Source: SAR324 cluster bacterium REDSEA-S27_B3
Lineage (GTDB): Bacteria; SAR324; NAC60-12
Direction of reading: 5' to 3'
Length of the DNA: 64,000 nucleotides
NCBI GenBank assembly: GCA_001627865.1
Contig: LUQO01000015.1
Location: 1 to 64,000 of the forward strand
The notes beneath the pieces are model-generated. The model had not been told where the DNA came from. It searched no databases and saw only the letters and a program-made list of their open reading frames with translations. A program made the position numbers and the translations under genes. This document shows positions 36,097 through 45,451 of this stretch, one piece after another. The stretch's first letter is position 1; each line of letters begins with the position of its first letter.

Positions 36097-37740
36097 ATGA
36101 ACACCTCGAACGAAGTTTTCACAGCTGAAGAGCAGGAAATACTTTCTCCTTATGTAACCAATACTAACCGCTCCGTTTTTGTACTTACCAATCTTCCGGA
36201 AGTGATCAAAGGTGCTCTTTTTTCACGTTATTCCCGCTCCACACTCGGTCTTCGCACACTGCTGCTTAAAGATTTTATCCAGAAAAAAGAATCAAAGTTC
36301 AATGAAATACAGGGAGGAGGGGTTCAAAAAAAATATTCTAAAAACATCGAATTTGCCATTGAATCCGCACAAAATTTTTATGACAGGATCCTTGATGGAT
36401 ATGGTGATGATTCAATTGGAGAACTTGGCGGCGCGCACCTCGCACTGGAAAACATCTCTATCATGGCCACAAAAACTGTAGAGGACGCAAGAATAGGCGG
36501 TTCGCCTCTGGAAAAATCTACGCGCTATGTTACTTTTGCGGATAAGATCAATGGTGAATACCGGTTCTATCAGGAACCAACTTTACTCAATTCAGCTCAC
36601 CGTAATTTATTCTTGGCAACATGCCGAAACCTCTTCGACACCTACGTACGCTTTACTGAACCGATAAGAGATCATGTGCGAAAACGTCTGCCGGGTGATC
36701 CGGAAATCAGCCAGGCCGCTTATGAACGTTCTGTACGTGCACGAGGATTTGACATTATAAGAGGCATTCTGCCTGCTGCCACTCTGACCAACATGGGGGT
36801 TTTCGGCAACGGAAGATTTTTCGAAACTCTTATTTCAAAATTGAAAGTTGCGCCCTTCAGGGAAATGAACGACATTGGTCAAGTAGCTTTTGAGGAATTA
36901 ACTAAAGTAATACCTTCTTTTGTGCGGCGTGCTGAAACAAACCACCGACATTTTCAAGACTATCGAAATTTTGATCTCGCGCAGAAAGAATTTATTCGCA
37001 GTGTAGCAAATTCACAGTTAAGTAAATTGGAAGCAGACAAGTCTGAGCTGGTGCAGTTGATTGATTATGATCCTGAAGCAGAGAACAAGGTCATTGCAGC
37101 AATGCTTTTCCCACACTCCGGAATTCCGTTGCAGCAAATCCGGGAAAGTGTTCGTGCCATGTCAGATACAGAAAAAACCAATCTAATAAAACAGGCCGCT
37201 GACCTGCGGGGTCACCGGCGTCATAAACCGGACCGTAGTTTGGAAATGGTGTTTTATACATTTGATATCCTCGGTGATTATGGAATGTATCGTGATTTAC
37301 ACAGGCACCGGATGCTGACTCAGGAAAGGCAGCCTCTTTCAACTCGTTTCGGCTACGATACACCTGATGAAATTGGGGACGCCGGATTAGGACAGCAGTA
37401 TCACGAAGTAATGGCCCGTTCCGCGGATGCTTTTGAAATTATTTTCAAAGATTATCCGTTGGAAGCACAATATGTTGTGCCGATGAGCTACAATATACGC
37501 TGGAATGTAAACATAAACTTACGGGCGCTTATTTGGCTGGCAGAAATCCGCAGCACGCCTCAGGGGCATATTGGATACCGCCGTATTGCCCAGGAAATGT
37601 TCCGGAAAGTAGAAAAAGTCCACCCCACACTGGCTCAGTATATGAAGTTTGTGGATTTGAATGAATATCCTTTAGGCCGATTAAACGCCGAACAACGCCA
37701 GGAAAAAAAACAAAATGCGAGAAAAATGACTGCCACTTAA
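36097..37740 (+). CDS. Tandem ThyX-like protein (two flavin-dependent thymidylate synthase-like domains)
   Basis: A 547-residue protein. Two regions resemble FAD-dependent thymidylate synthase (ThyX). In the first, ENISIMATKTVEDAR and EKSTRYV (~120-145) align with the ThyX motif but the RHR triplet is lost. In the second, LHRHRMLTQERQPLSTRFG (~400) keeps RHR and the STR ending, although the spacing is longer than the canonical RHR-x7-S. The end LRALIWLAEIR (~475) also matches ThyX. Single ThyX proteins are about 220-250 residues, so this looks like a fused or duplicated form. Whether it makes dTMP is unproven. It sits 9 nt after nuoI and upstream of upp, a pyrimidine-salvage gene. Confidence 0.75.
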   Translation: MNTSNEVFTAEEQEILSPYVTNTNRSVFVLTNLPEVIKGALFSRYSRSTLGLRTLLLKDFIQKKESKFNEIQGGGVQKKYSKNIEFAIESAQNFYDRILDGYGDDSIGELGGAHLALENISIMATKTVEDARIGGSPLEKSTRYVTFADKINGEYRFYQEPTLLNSAHRNLFLATCRNLFDTYVRFTEPIRDHVRKRLPGDPEISQAAYERSVRARGFDIIRGILPAATLTNMGVFGNGRFFETLISKLKVAPFREMNDIGQVAFEELTKVIPSFVRRAETNHRHFQDYRNFDLAQKEFIRSVANSQLSKLEADKSELVQLIDYDPEAENKVIAAMLFPHSGIPLQQIRESVRAMSDTEKTNLIKQAADLRGHRRHKPDRSLEMVFYTFDILGDYGMYRDLHRHRMLTQERQPLSTRFGYDTPDEIGDAGLGQQYHEVMARSADAFEIIFKDYPLEAQYVVPMSYNIRWNVNINLRALIWLAEIRSTPQGHIGYRRIAQEMFRKVEKVHPTLAQYMKFVDLNEYPLGRLNAEQRQEKKQNARKMTAT

Positions 37741-37759
37741 CGATTAGCAGGAGATTGCC

Positions 37760-38392
37760 ATGAACGAAAACGTACAAGTAATCAATCACCCCCTGGTTCA
37801 ACATAAGCTCTCACTTATGCGAATGAAAGACACCTCCACGCGAGGGTTTCGCATTCTGATTCGCGAGGTCGGTACTTTACTGGCTTACGAAGTGACCAAA
37901 GATTTACCCGTGCTGTATAAAGAAATTGAAACTCCTTTGATGAAAATGAACGCGCCTTTTCTGGAAGGTAAAAAACTCTGCCTCGTTTCAATTTTGAGAG
38001 CAGGAAATGGATTACTGGATGGATTTATGGATCTGGTGCCGTCTGCCAGAGTGGGGCACATCGGCTTATATCGAGATCCTGAAACGCTGGTGGCAGTAGA
38101 ATATTACATGAAACTTCCGGAACTGATTAATCAACGCCTCGTATTAGCCCTTGACCCAATGCTTGCTACAGGCCATTCTTCATCCGCGGCTGTTACACGA
38201 TTAAAGGAAAACGGAGCCTCTAACATTCGCTTTGTTTGTTTACTGGCGGCTCCTGAAGGCATTGAGTATTTTGCAAAAGTTCATCCTGATGTGCCAATTT
38301 ACACTGCTGCGATTGATGAAAAATTGAATAGCCACGCATACATCCTGCCGGGATTGGGAGACGCGGGGGATCGTATTTTTGGAACAAAATAA
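37760..38392 (+). CDS. upp: Uracil phosphoribosyltransferase
   Basis: A 210-residue enzyme that converts uracil and PRPP to UMP in pyrimidine salvage. The N-terminal [12 protein letters not shown] and the PRPP-binding loop [14 protein letters not shown] (~132) are diagnostic, as are the final GDAGDR residues. A strong CAGGAG site lies ahead of the ATG. Confidence 0.96.
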   Translation: MNENVQVINHPLVQHKLSLMRMKDTSTRGFRILIREVGTLLAYEVTKDLPVLYKEIETPLMKMNAPFLEGKKLCLVSILRAGNGLLDGFMDLVPSARVGHIGLYRDPETLVAVEYYMKLPELINQRLVLALDPMLATGHSSSAAVTRLKENGASNIRFVCLLAAPEGIEYFAKVHPDVPIYTAAIDEKLNSHAYILPGLGDAGDRIFGTK

Positions 38393-38393
38393 T

Positions 38394-38972
38394 ATGGAAG
38401 TCAAAGCAGAAAAAAAATTTAAGCTTAAAGCAGATATTGATACAGTCTGGAGTGTGCTCATAAATCCTGAAAAAGTGGTTACCTGTGTTCCTGGAGCACA
38501 GTTGACAGAAACCATTGATGAGAATAATTTCAAAGGAAAAGTCACTATAAAAATTGGGCCTGTGACAGCAAAATTTAATGGAGATGTTGAAATCTGTGAA
38601 AGAGACAGTACCGATTACGAAATGACCATGACTGGAAAAGGTACTGACATCAGCGGTAAGGGCGGAGCAACCATGAACATGTCGCTCAAGCTTAATGCTC
38701 TTGAAACAGGTACAGAGGTCTCCTGCATGATGAATGTCTCCATAACCGGGCGTATCGCTCAGTTTGGTGCGCGCATGATAGAGGCGGTTAACAACAAACT
38801 GTTTGAACAATTTATCAGCAATTTTACCAACTTGATGGAGCAGGATAATGGAGATGGAAAAACAGAAGAAACACCTCAGGAAGCAGAACCGGTCAAGGCA
38901 GCCTCACTTGTCGGATCAGTCATTATGTCTGAACTCAAAAAAAAATTCGGCAACAAAACTGAATTAGATTGA
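38394..38972 (+). CDS. CoxG-like SRPBCC family protein
   Basis: A 192-residue protein of the CO-dehydrogenase subunit G (CoxG/SRPBCC) family. The core contains DTVWSVLINPEKVVTCVPGAQ near residue 16 and KIGPVTAKFNG near 55, followed by GTDISGKGGATMN. Instead of a clear membrane anchor it ends in an amphipathic, lysine-rich helix. CoxG is linked to membrane attachment or maturation of aerobic CO dehydrogenase in Oligotropha. It begins 1 nt after upp; a TTG start 15 nt upstream is possible but would overlap. It opens the mocA-xdhC-sufSU-coxD group. Confidence 0.85.
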   Translation: MEVKAEKKFKLKADIDTVWSVLINPEKVVTCVPGAQLTETIDENNFKGKVTIKIGPVTAKFNGDVEICERDSTDYEMTMTGKGTDISGKGGATMNMSLKLNALETGTEVSCMMNVSITGRIAQFGARMIEAVNNKLFEQFISNFTNLMEQDNGDGKTEETPQEAEPVKAASLVGSVIMSELKKKFGNKTELD

Positions 38973-39005
38973 AAGCGTTCTGAAATCATTTAATTATTCC
39001 TGCCA

Positions 39006-39608
39006 ATGATTTTTGCTGTAATCCTTGCGGCCGGTGAATCAAGGAGAATGGGACAGCAAAACAAGCTGCTTCTTCCGGTAGGTGGAGAAGCACTGGTCCT
39101 GAAACTCGCAAAATCTGTTTGTGCTTCGGATGTTGATCATGTGCTGGTTGTGCTTGGACATGAAGCTGAAAAAATTAGGTCCGCATTACATGATCTGCCG
39201 CTAAGTTTTATCCATAACCCAGGTTTCAGAGAAGGGATGACATCCTCTATACAATCCGGAGTAAAGGCGCTTCCTGAAGACTGTGATGGATTCATAATAT
39301 GCCTGGCTGATATGCCCTTCTCTGAAACATCAGAACTTAATCATTTAATACATACATTTCAGGAAAATCGCATTGAAGGGAAAAAAATGATTGTTGTCCC
39401 AGTATTCGAAGGACAACGCGGAAATCCGGTATTGTTTTCAAGTGAATTCCGGAAAGATATATTAACGCACAAAGGATATGGCTGTAGAGGTATTATCCTG
39501 AATTACCCTGAATGTGTGAAAGAAGTAATTGTGCAGAATGATTACATATTACGGGATATTGATACACTGGAAGACTATGAAAAAGAGACACGTCCGTATA
39601 GTGCCTGA
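39006..39608 (+). CDS. mocA: MocA-like molybdenum cofactor cytidylyltransferase
   Basis: A 200-residue nucleotidyltransferase. The N-terminal LAAGESRRMGQQNKLLLPVGG is the NTP-transfer loop, CLADMPF holds the metal Asp, and RGNPVLFSSEF is the substrate-side motif. This layout is shared by MobA and MocA; MocA uses CTP to form the cytosine dinucleotide cofactor for xanthine-oxidase-family enzymes. Its XdhC and CoxG/CoxD neighbours favour MocA. Specificity is an inference. Confidence 0.82.
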   Translation: MIFAVILAAGESRRMGQQNKLLLPVGGEALVLKLAKSVCASDVDHVLVVLGHEAEKIRSALHDLPLSFIHNPGFREGMTSSIQSGVKALPEDCDGFIICLADMPFSETSELNHLIHTFQENRIEGKKMIVVPVFEGQRGNPVLFSSEFRKDILTHKGYGCRGIILNYPECVKEVIVQNDYILRDIDTLEDYEKETRPYSA

Positions 39609-39761
39609 TTCTCTGTTTTCGGATGTTCATCAGCAGTTAGAATTCCGGAGGTATTATTATGATTTACAGGATTGTTTTAATTTTTTCCATGTCGAAATCC
39701 TTGCAGCACAGACAGGAAAAACAGTTCTGAGCTTATAATGAACAGATTATAAAATCAAAAA

Positions 39762-40562
39762 ATGACCGACGAATTCTTTCAAAAATTAACTGAATTGAAT
39801 GCCGCAGAAATGCCATTTGCGGTGGCAACAGTAATAAAAATTACCGGATCTGTTTCAGCAAAGCCTGGAGCTAAGTCGATTATCAACGATAAAGGTGAAA
39901 CACAGTTTGGCTGGGTCGGTGGTGGTTGCGCGGAAGAAGCGGTTCGGGAGGCTTCACTGGAAAGCATGCGTGACGGCCAAACACGGATAATCCCGCTTGA
40001 TCTTGATGATGAAATTCTGGGCGTGGGAATGCCCTGCGGCGGAACTATGGAAGTTTATGTTGAACCCTATTTACCACGTCCCGAGCTGATAATTGTGGGA
40101 CACGGGAGGATAGCGGAAGTTCTGGCTCAGCTTGCACACACTGTTCATTTTTCAATTACAGTGAATGATAGCGGCGCTACACGAGAAGCATTTCCGATGG
40201 CCGATCACCTTATCACTTCAGATCCTGATTTCAGCCAGTTCAATGTAGGACCAAAGACTTACGTAGTAGTTGTCACTCAGCACAAAGGTGATCAGCATTC
40301 CATCAAAAAAGCTCTGGAAGGACAAGGACCATACATCGGTCTCGTTGCCAGCACCAAAAGAGCAAAACTGGTTTTCGAGTACTTATTGGATGAAGGAGTG
40401 GCTCCTGTAGAATTGAAACGGGTCCATTCACCCGCAGGATTGGATTTTGCCGGTACATCTCCGGAAGAAATTGCCTTAAGCATAGTAAGTGAAATGGTTA
40501 CCATCCGCCGCGGAGGTTCAGGAATATCGTTGATGAATCTGAAGAAGGTTAATCCTGCCTGA
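39762..40562 (+). CDS. XdhC/CoxI family molybdenum-cofactor maturation protein
   Basis: A 266-residue protein. The N-terminal XdhC/CoxI domain contains TGSVSAKPGAKSI, VGGGCAEEAV and GMPCGGTMEV, whose cysteines are candidates for sulfur transfer to the cofactor. A Rossmann-type domain follows (ELIIVGHGRIAEVLAQ, ~108-125) with the VVVTQHKGD segment. XdhC binds the cofactor and helps a cysteine desulfurase add the sulfido ligand before insertion. The sufS-like gene 16 nt downstream fits that role. Confidence 0.88.
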   Translation: MTDEFFQKLTELNAAEMPFAVATVIKITGSVSAKPGAKSIINDKGETQFGWVGGGCAEEAVREASLESMRDGQTRIIPLDLDDEILGVGMPCGGTMEVYVEPYLPRPELIIVGHGRIAEVLAQLAHTVHFSITVNDSGATREAFPMADHLITSDPDFSQFNVGPKTYVVVVTQHKGDQHSIKKALEGQGPYIGLVASTKRAKLVFEYLLDEGVAPVELKRVHSPAGLDFAGTSPEEIALSIVSEMVTIRRGGSGISLMNLKKVNPA

Positions 40563-40578
40563 AAAAATTCTTCTCTGC

Positions 40579-41814
40579 ATGCATAACCATCCTTTGATAT
40601 CTAAAGCACGTGATGATTTCCCTATTCTTAAGCGGGAAATCAACGGATGCCCGCTGGCATATCTTGATAACGCCGCCACAACTCAAAAACCCAAAAGTGT
40701 GATAGATGCAATCGTCAGTTTCTACGAAAACCACAACTGTAATGTCAGTAGAGGTGTTTACACTTTAGCCGAAGAAGCTACAGAAATTTACGAAGCAGGA
40801 AGGGAAGCAGCAGCCAATTTCATTGGCGCGGATGATTCCGGATCAATTATTTTTACCCGCGGGACCACTGAATCAATCAACCTTGTTGCCTCAGCATGGG
40901 GGAGAAAAAATTTTAAAGCAGGAGACAGGATAATCCTGACCGAAATGGAGCATCACTCCAATATCGTGCCCTGGCAATTAATCGCACAAACATCCAGTAT
41001 TGAACTTGTTTACTGGCCGATTTCTCCGGAAGGCAGACTGGACCTGTCAGAGCTGGAAGAATTGCTGACAGACTCTGTCAAATTGCTGGCCTTCACAGCA
41101 GTTTCAAATGTTTTAGGAAGTATCAATCCCGTAGGAGAAATAACTAAAATTGCACACAGCCGTGGCGTTCCTGTGCTTGTTGATGCCGCTCAGGCGGTAT
41201 CCAGGATGCCGATAGATGTTGCCGGGTGGAATTGCGATTTTCTTGCTTTTTCCGGACACAAAGTTTATGGTCCTACGGGAATTGGAGTGCTTTATGCCAA
41301 AAAAGAAAGGCTGGAGGGAATGGCGCCGTTTCAGGGTGGAGGCGGTATGATTCGCCAAGTTGAAAGACAGTCCTCAACATGGGCAGAAGCACCACAGAAA
41401 TTTGAGGCAGGAACACCTCCTGTCGCTGAAGTTGCAGGACTCAAGGCCGCATTGGAGTATATTGAACAATACGGAATTCAGGAAATTCAGCGGCATGAAC
41501 AGGAACTTACAGTCCACTCGCTGAAAATATTATCTGAGTTTCCGGATCTGGAGATTTATGGACCAAAGGACATACATAACAGAACAGGCGTGGTGTCCTT
41601 TAATCTAAACAACATACACGCACATGATGTTGCACAGGTTCTTGATGAAAGGGGCATTGCTGTGCGCGCGGGACATCATTGCACCCAGGTTTTGCATGAA
41701 AGGCTAGGTGTGCCGGCGACAGTCCGCATGAGTTTTGGACTGTACAATGACACCTCTGAAATAGATAGTTTGTTTAAGGCCCTTGATCGTGCCAGAGAAA
41801 TTTTTTTATATTGA
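40579..41814 (+). CDS. sufS: SufS-type cysteine desulfurase
   Basis: A 411-residue pyridoxal-phosphate enzyme that takes sulfur from cysteine. The Schiff-base lysine is Lys228 in FSGHKVYGPTG and the persulfide-forming Cys368 is in RAGHHCTQVL, as in SufS. NAATTQKP, TRGTTES and VDAAQAV are also family motifs. SufS usually feeds Fe-S cluster assembly with SufU or SufE; here it is followed directly by a SufU-like gene and preceded by XdhC, so it may also supply sulfur to a molybdenum cofactor. Confidence 0.95.
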   Translation: MHNHPLISKARDDFPILKREINGCPLAYLDNAATTQKPKSVIDAIVSFYENHNCNVSRGVYTLAEEATEIYEAGREAAANFIGADDSGSIIFTRGTTESINLVASAWGRKNFKAGDRIILTEMEHHSNIVPWQLIAQTSSIELVYWPISPEGRLDLSELEELLTDSVKLLAFTAVSNVLGSINPVGEITKIAHSRGVPVLVDAAQAVSRMPIDVAGWNCDFLAFSGHKVYGPTGIGVLYAKKERLEGMAPFQGGGGMIRQVERQSSTWAEAPQKFEAGTPPVAEVAGLKAALEYIEQYGIQEIQRHEQELTVHSLKILSEFPDLEIYGPKDIHNRTGVVSFNLNNIHAHDVAQVLDERGIAVRAGHHCTQVLHERLGVPATVRMSFGLYNDTSEIDSLFKALDRAREIFLY

Positions 41815-41815
41815 G

Positions 41816-42247
41816 ATGACCACACCAACTATTTATCGAGACATCTTACTGGAACACGCACGTCACCCAAAAAACTCGGGGCGTTTGGAAAATCCCGCAT
41901 TAAGAGCGTCAGTACATAATCCACTTTGCGGAGATGAACTGCAACTGACTTTAGATCTGTCCGGAGAGATCATCAATGATTGCAAAACACAGGTTCGTGG
42001 ATGCTCCATCTGCCAGGCCTCTGCTTCCATTATGAGTGAGATTATAATCAATAAAACTCTGAAAGAGGCAGCTAGAACTGGCCGGATATTTGATCAAAGT
42101 CTAAGCAGGGATACCGAGGATGTTCCTGAACAGATAGAACAGTTGCGTCCGTTGATTGCCTTAAAAACACACCGGAGCCGTATCAAATGTATGAAGCTTG
42201 CGTGGGATGCGCTTGAAGAGTGCGTCAGTCAAAATAATAAAACCTGA
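41816..42247 (+). CDS. sufU: SufU-like sulfur acceptor / scaffold
   Basis: A 143-residue IscU-family protein. It has Cys38 and Asp40 in LCGDEL, Cys63 and Cys66 in GCSICQAS and Cys125 near the C-terminus. The stretch between Cys63 and Cys125 is about 19 residues longer than in IscU, the insert that marks SufU, a zinc-bound sulfur acceptor from SufS. The ATG at 41816 is chosen because it starts 1 nt after the sufS stop and gives the standard N-terminus; an ATT-type longer frame upstream is unlikely. Confidence 0.92.
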   Translation: MTTPTIYRDILLEHARHPKNSGRLENPALRASVHNPLCGDELQLTLDLSGEIINDCKTQVRGCSICQASASIMSEIIINKTLKEAARTGRIFDQSLSRDTEDVPEQIEQLRPLIALKTHRSRIKCMKLAWDALEECVSQNNKT

Positions 42248-42263
42248 ATCAGACATAAATTAT

Positions 42264-43166
42264 ATGTACGAAAAAGATACTAAGAAAATTCAGCAAATGC
42301 TTGAGCAACAAAATTATGTCGCTGATTCTGAGATTGTAATGTCTGTATATTTGGCAAAAAAACTCCACAAACCACTATTGGTTGAAGGCCCGGCAGGGGT
42401 GGGAAAAACGGAAATAGCAAAAGTTATGGCGCAAGCGCTGGATACCGACTTAATACGACTTCAATGTTATGAGGGACTTGACGCTAACATGGCATTGTAT
42501 GAATGGAATTATCAACGTCAACTGCTCCACATTAAACTTGAAGAAGGCAGTGATAAATCTTTACAGGAACGAGAGAATACTATTTTCAGTGAGGATTTTT
42601 TGCTGAAACGACCATTGCTTCAGGCAATAACTCATCCCAAGTCTCCTGTTTTATTAATCGATGAATTGGACCGCTCAGACGAAGAATTTGAAAGTTTTTT
42701 ACTGGAAATATTATCTGAATGGCAAATCACTATTCCGGAAATCGGCAGCATTAGGGCAGAGAAGCTGCCTTATGTAATATTAACTAGTAATAGAAACCGT
42801 GAATTGTCTGATGCCGTACGTCGTCGGTGTTTTTACTTATGGTTGGATTATCCTGAATTTGAAAAGGAACTAGCCATAGTTAAAAGCAAAGTTCCTGATT
42901 GTGATTTACACCTTGCAAAACAGATTTGCATTTTTATGGGATTGATCCGCGAGCAAAAACTGGAAAAAGTTCCCGGGATTGCCGAAACCCTGGATTGGGC
43001 AAGGTCTCTGGTTACGCTGCATCAAAACCACCTTGACCCTGAAATTGTGGAAGCCACACTGGGTATTATTTTCAAAGATAAAATTGATGTGGCACATGTT
43101 AAAGATTCACTGGCTGAATTTTTTGAAAAGGTGGGGGTGAAATTAAAAGAAATGCCCGTAAGTTAA
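42264..43166 (+). CDS. MoxR/CoxD-like AAA+ ATPase
   Basis: A 300-residue AAA+ ATPase. Walker A is EGPAGVGKT (41-49) and Walker B LLIDELD (130-136), with the sensor TSNRNRELSDAVRRRC downstream holding sensor 1 and the arginine finger. This is the form of CoxD, which is needed to add sulfur and copper to the CO-dehydrogenase active site in Oligotropha; MoxR-type ATPases in general are metal-insertion chaperones. The start at 42264 avoids a long overlap with sufU. A CoxE-like von Willebrand partner is expected nearby but is not present in the window. Confidence 0.88.
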   Translation: MYEKDTKKIQQMLEQQNYVADSEIVMSVYLAKKLHKPLLVEGPAGVGKTEIAKVMAQALDTDLIRLQCYEGLDANMALYEWNYQRQLLHIKLEEGSDKSLQERENTIFSEDFLLKRPLLQAITHPKSPVLLIDELDRSDEEFESFLLEILSEWQITIPEIGSIRAEKLPYVILTSNRNRELSDAVRRRCFYLWLDYPEFEKELAIVKSKVPDCDLHLAKQICIFMGLIREQKLEKVPGIAETLDWARSLVTLHQNHLDPEIVEATLGIIFKDKIDVAHVKDSLAEFFEKVGVKLKEMPVS

Positions 43167-43233
43167 TTCTTGATTTTATAAAATGTATGTCCGTAGTGTT
43201 GAATAACACTATCTAATACATTAATAATCGCAT

Positions 43234-43737
43234 GTGTATAATATAAGAATATTTTTACTGGTACTGGCTGCAGTAATGGGCGCAGCTGCGTTTTATGTAA
43301 TACAAGAAAGTAGTCTTGATTCGTATTCAAGTGAAAAAAATTTTCAATCTTCGTCAAATTCAAATCAAAAAGGAACTGTGACAAATCTAACTTCTGAAGA
43401 ATTCACCACCACCTCAAGTGGACTGCAATACCGTATTATAAATGAAGGATCTGGTACAGAAAGTCCTGGGCCAGAAAGCGTGGTCTCAGTACATTATCGA
43501 GGAAAACTTACCAATGGAACTGAATTTGACAGTTCTTACCAAAGGAATCAGCCCGCATCTTTTCCTGTCAATGGTGTGATTAAAGGATGGACTGAAGCAC
43601 TGCAGTTAATGAAGGAGGGAGATAAATGGGAATTGGTAATACCTCCAGATTTAGGCTATGGAAGCCGAGGTGCAGGTAAAGTTATTCCTGCTGACGCAAC
43701 TTTGATATTTGAAGTGGAACTACTTGAAATAAAATAA
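43234..43737 (+). CDS. FKBP-type peptidyl-prolyl isomerase, exported or anchored
   Basis: A 167-residue protein. The GTG start at 43234 gives an N-terminal hydrophobic helix (residues ~5-22) that serves as a signal or anchor, followed by a polar serine-rich linker. The FKBP domain (~60-167) shows [30 protein letters not shown] and the ending [15 protein letters not shown]. Most FKBP active-site residues are there. It should speed proline isomerisation in the periplasm. No strong ribosome-binding site is visible. Confidence 0.88.
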   Translation: MYNIRIFLLVLAAVMGAAAFYVIQESSLDSYSSEKNFQSSSNSNQKGTVTNLTSEEFTTTSSGLQYRIINEGSGTESPGPESVVSVHYRGKLTNGTEFDSSYQRNQPASFPVNGVIKGWTEALQLMKEGDKWELVIPPDLGYGSRGAGKVIPADATLIFEVELLEIK

Positions 43738-43802
43738 TATTAATTCCCCAATTAAGTTGTTATCAGTAATTTTATTCTAGATTTAGAAAGTCCTTTCGAT
43801 AG

Positions 43803-44093
43803 TTATTTTTGCAATTCTTTGAGTGTATCAATGATTTCCTGAAAAAGATAAAGAACCATTTCCTCTGTCATAGGACCTTCGTTGATGGAGCATAAGCGTT
43901 CCAGTAATTCCATTTCCCGCAGTGGAACAACCACTTCTTTCTTTTCTTTTTGTTTTATTTCTCCAATTTTTATTACGCATTTAGCCCGTTCATTGAGCAA
44001 TTTCAGCAATTCAGAATCAAGCTCATCAATTCTCTTTCTGAGTTTCCCCAAAGAATCTCCGTTTTGATTGTTGTTCACGCTGTTTTCCTTCAT
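43803..44093 (-). CDS. aroQ: Chorismate mutase, AroQ class
   Basis: A 96-residue all-helical chorismate mutase. The pattern LRKRIDELDSELLKLLNERA, then KIGEIKQKE and VVVPLREMELLERL, matches the AroQ fold and its arginine and lysine active-site residues. It converts chorismate to prephenate for tyrosine and phenylalanine. It stands alone here, convergent with the FKBP gene. Confidence 0.9.
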   Translation of the reverse strand: MKENSVNNNQNGDSLGKLRKRIDELDSELLKLLNERAKCVIKIGEIKQKEKKEVVVPLREMELLERLCSINEGPMTEEMVLYLFQEIIDTLKELQK

Positions 44094-44280
44094 TTAATAA
44101 TATTTTCTTAACCATACACAAAAATAGTTTGTATGTATAAGTAGCAAATAGGTAAAAAAAAGCAATAGCTACTAATCAACCAGTCCATTTTGTTGAAAAT
44201 TCTTGAATTACGCAGTTAAATCAATTATTATTTAAGTCATGATTTAACAAATACAATTACCAATCTTTAGTAATAAACTG

Positions 44281-45033
44281 ATGCGAGCCAAACTGGTTGC
44301 AGCAAACTGGAAAATGAATGGCTCGTTTTCTTTGCTTGACAATATGCTGGATGTCCTCATACCGTACTCTGGGGAGGAATCATGTCAAGTAGTGATCTGC
44401 CCACCTAATGTTCTCCTTTCTTCACTAAAAAAAGCTGTTGAAGGAACAAAAATCGAAGTTGGTGCACAAAATGTTCACACCGAAATATCCGGAGCTTTCA
44501 CTGGTGAAACATCTGCGCCCTTATTAAAAGAATGTGGAGTTCAATGGTGCATTGTCGGTCATTCTGAACGTAGAGTACTTTTTGATGAATCTGATGAATT
44601 CATCAGAAATAAAACTGAAACATTGCTCAAACATGGGATTCGTCCTATATTGTGTGTGGGTGAATCACTGGAGCAACGTGAATCTGGAAATCATGAAGAA
44701 GTTGTGGTTACACAACTCCGTAAAGGATTGTCCGGATTTGCTGCTGATGATCAAAGCCGTTGTGTCGTCGCTTATGAGCCGATTTGGGCTATTGGCACTG
44801 GAAAAACCGCGACTCCGGAACAGGCTAATTCCATGCATTCCATAATCCGGAAAGAGCTGGAGTCACTGGCAAGCTCTGAAGTGGCAGAAAAAATTCAAAT
44901 CCTTTACGGCGGCAGCGTAAATGTTGAAAATGCAAAAATACTATTAACTCAGTCAGAAATTGATGGAGCACTAGTCGGTGGTGCAAGCCTTAAAATAGAT
45001 GCTTTCCCGCAAATTGTAGCCGCTGGCAGCTAG
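44281..45033 (+). CDS. tpiA: Triosephosphate isomerase
   Basis: A 250-residue TIM barrel that interconverts dihydroxyacetone phosphate and glyceraldehyde 3-phosphate. Lys11 lies in NWKMNG, His94 in IVGHSERR and catalytic Glu166 in AYEPIWAIGTGK. The phosphate-binding YGGSVN motif follows near the C-terminus. secG lies 25 nt downstream, the usual arrangement in many bacteria. Confidence 0.97.
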   Translation: MRAKLVAANWKMNGSFSLLDNMLDVLIPYSGEESCQVVICPPNVLLSSLKKAVEGTKIEVGAQNVHTEISGAFTGETSAPLLKECGVQWCIVGHSERRVLFDESDEFIRNKTETLLKHGIRPILCVGESLEQRESGNHEEVVVTQLRKGLSGFAADDQSRCVVAYEPIWAIGTGKTATPEQANSMHSIIRKELESLASSEVAEKIQILYGGSVNVENAKILLTQSEIDGALVGGASLKIDAFPQIVAAGS

Positions 45034-45058
45034 TTAAAAACTTATTATAACAGTTACT

Positions 45059-45451
45059 ATGTTTGAATTACTCCTGGTTATTCACGTTATTGCCTGCATA
45101 TCCATTATCTTTTTTGTGCTGCTTCAGTCAGGACGCGGTGCTGAACTCGGAGCTGCCTTTGGTAGTGTGGGACAGGCCAACTCCGTCAGGGGAAGCATGA
45201 CAGGTATTGGAAAAATTACAACAGGCGTGGCAATCGTCTTCATGTTGACTTCTCTCACACTGGCTTATCTTTCCTCAGAAACCGCCCGCGATTCTGTAGT
45301 ACGGGACCTGAAACCCGCTGCAACTTCACCTGCATTGCCTGAAAAAATGCTGCTTACTGAAGAAGTAACAGAGGAAGAAACTCCTGAAATTACTCCTGCT
45401 GAACTGGAACAGAAAGAAGCACCGCCAATCGATTCTTCATCTGGAAATTAA
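45059..45451 (+). CDS. secG: Protein-export membrane protein SecG
   Basis: A 130-residue inner-membrane subunit of the SecYEG channel. Two hydrophobic helices (~1-22 and ~52-74) flank the LQSGRGAELGAAFG loop characteristic of SecG. The tail is acidic and glutamate-rich. It follows tpiA. Confidence 0.92.
   Translation: MFELLLVIHVIACISIIFFVLLQSGRGAELGAAFGSVGQANSVRGSMTGIGKITTGVAIVFMLTSLTLAYLSSETARDSVVRDLKPAATSPALPEKMLLTEEVTEEETPEITPAELEQKEAPPIDSSSGN

Noticed and set aside
39577-39738. A 53-codon frame after mocA, overlapping its end, with a GGAGG-like sequence nearby
   Set aside because: It overlaps mocA by 31 nt, has no recognisable domain, and the GGAGG lies inside it rather than ahead of its start. 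The 153-nt mocA-xdhC gap otherwise holds nothing I can support.
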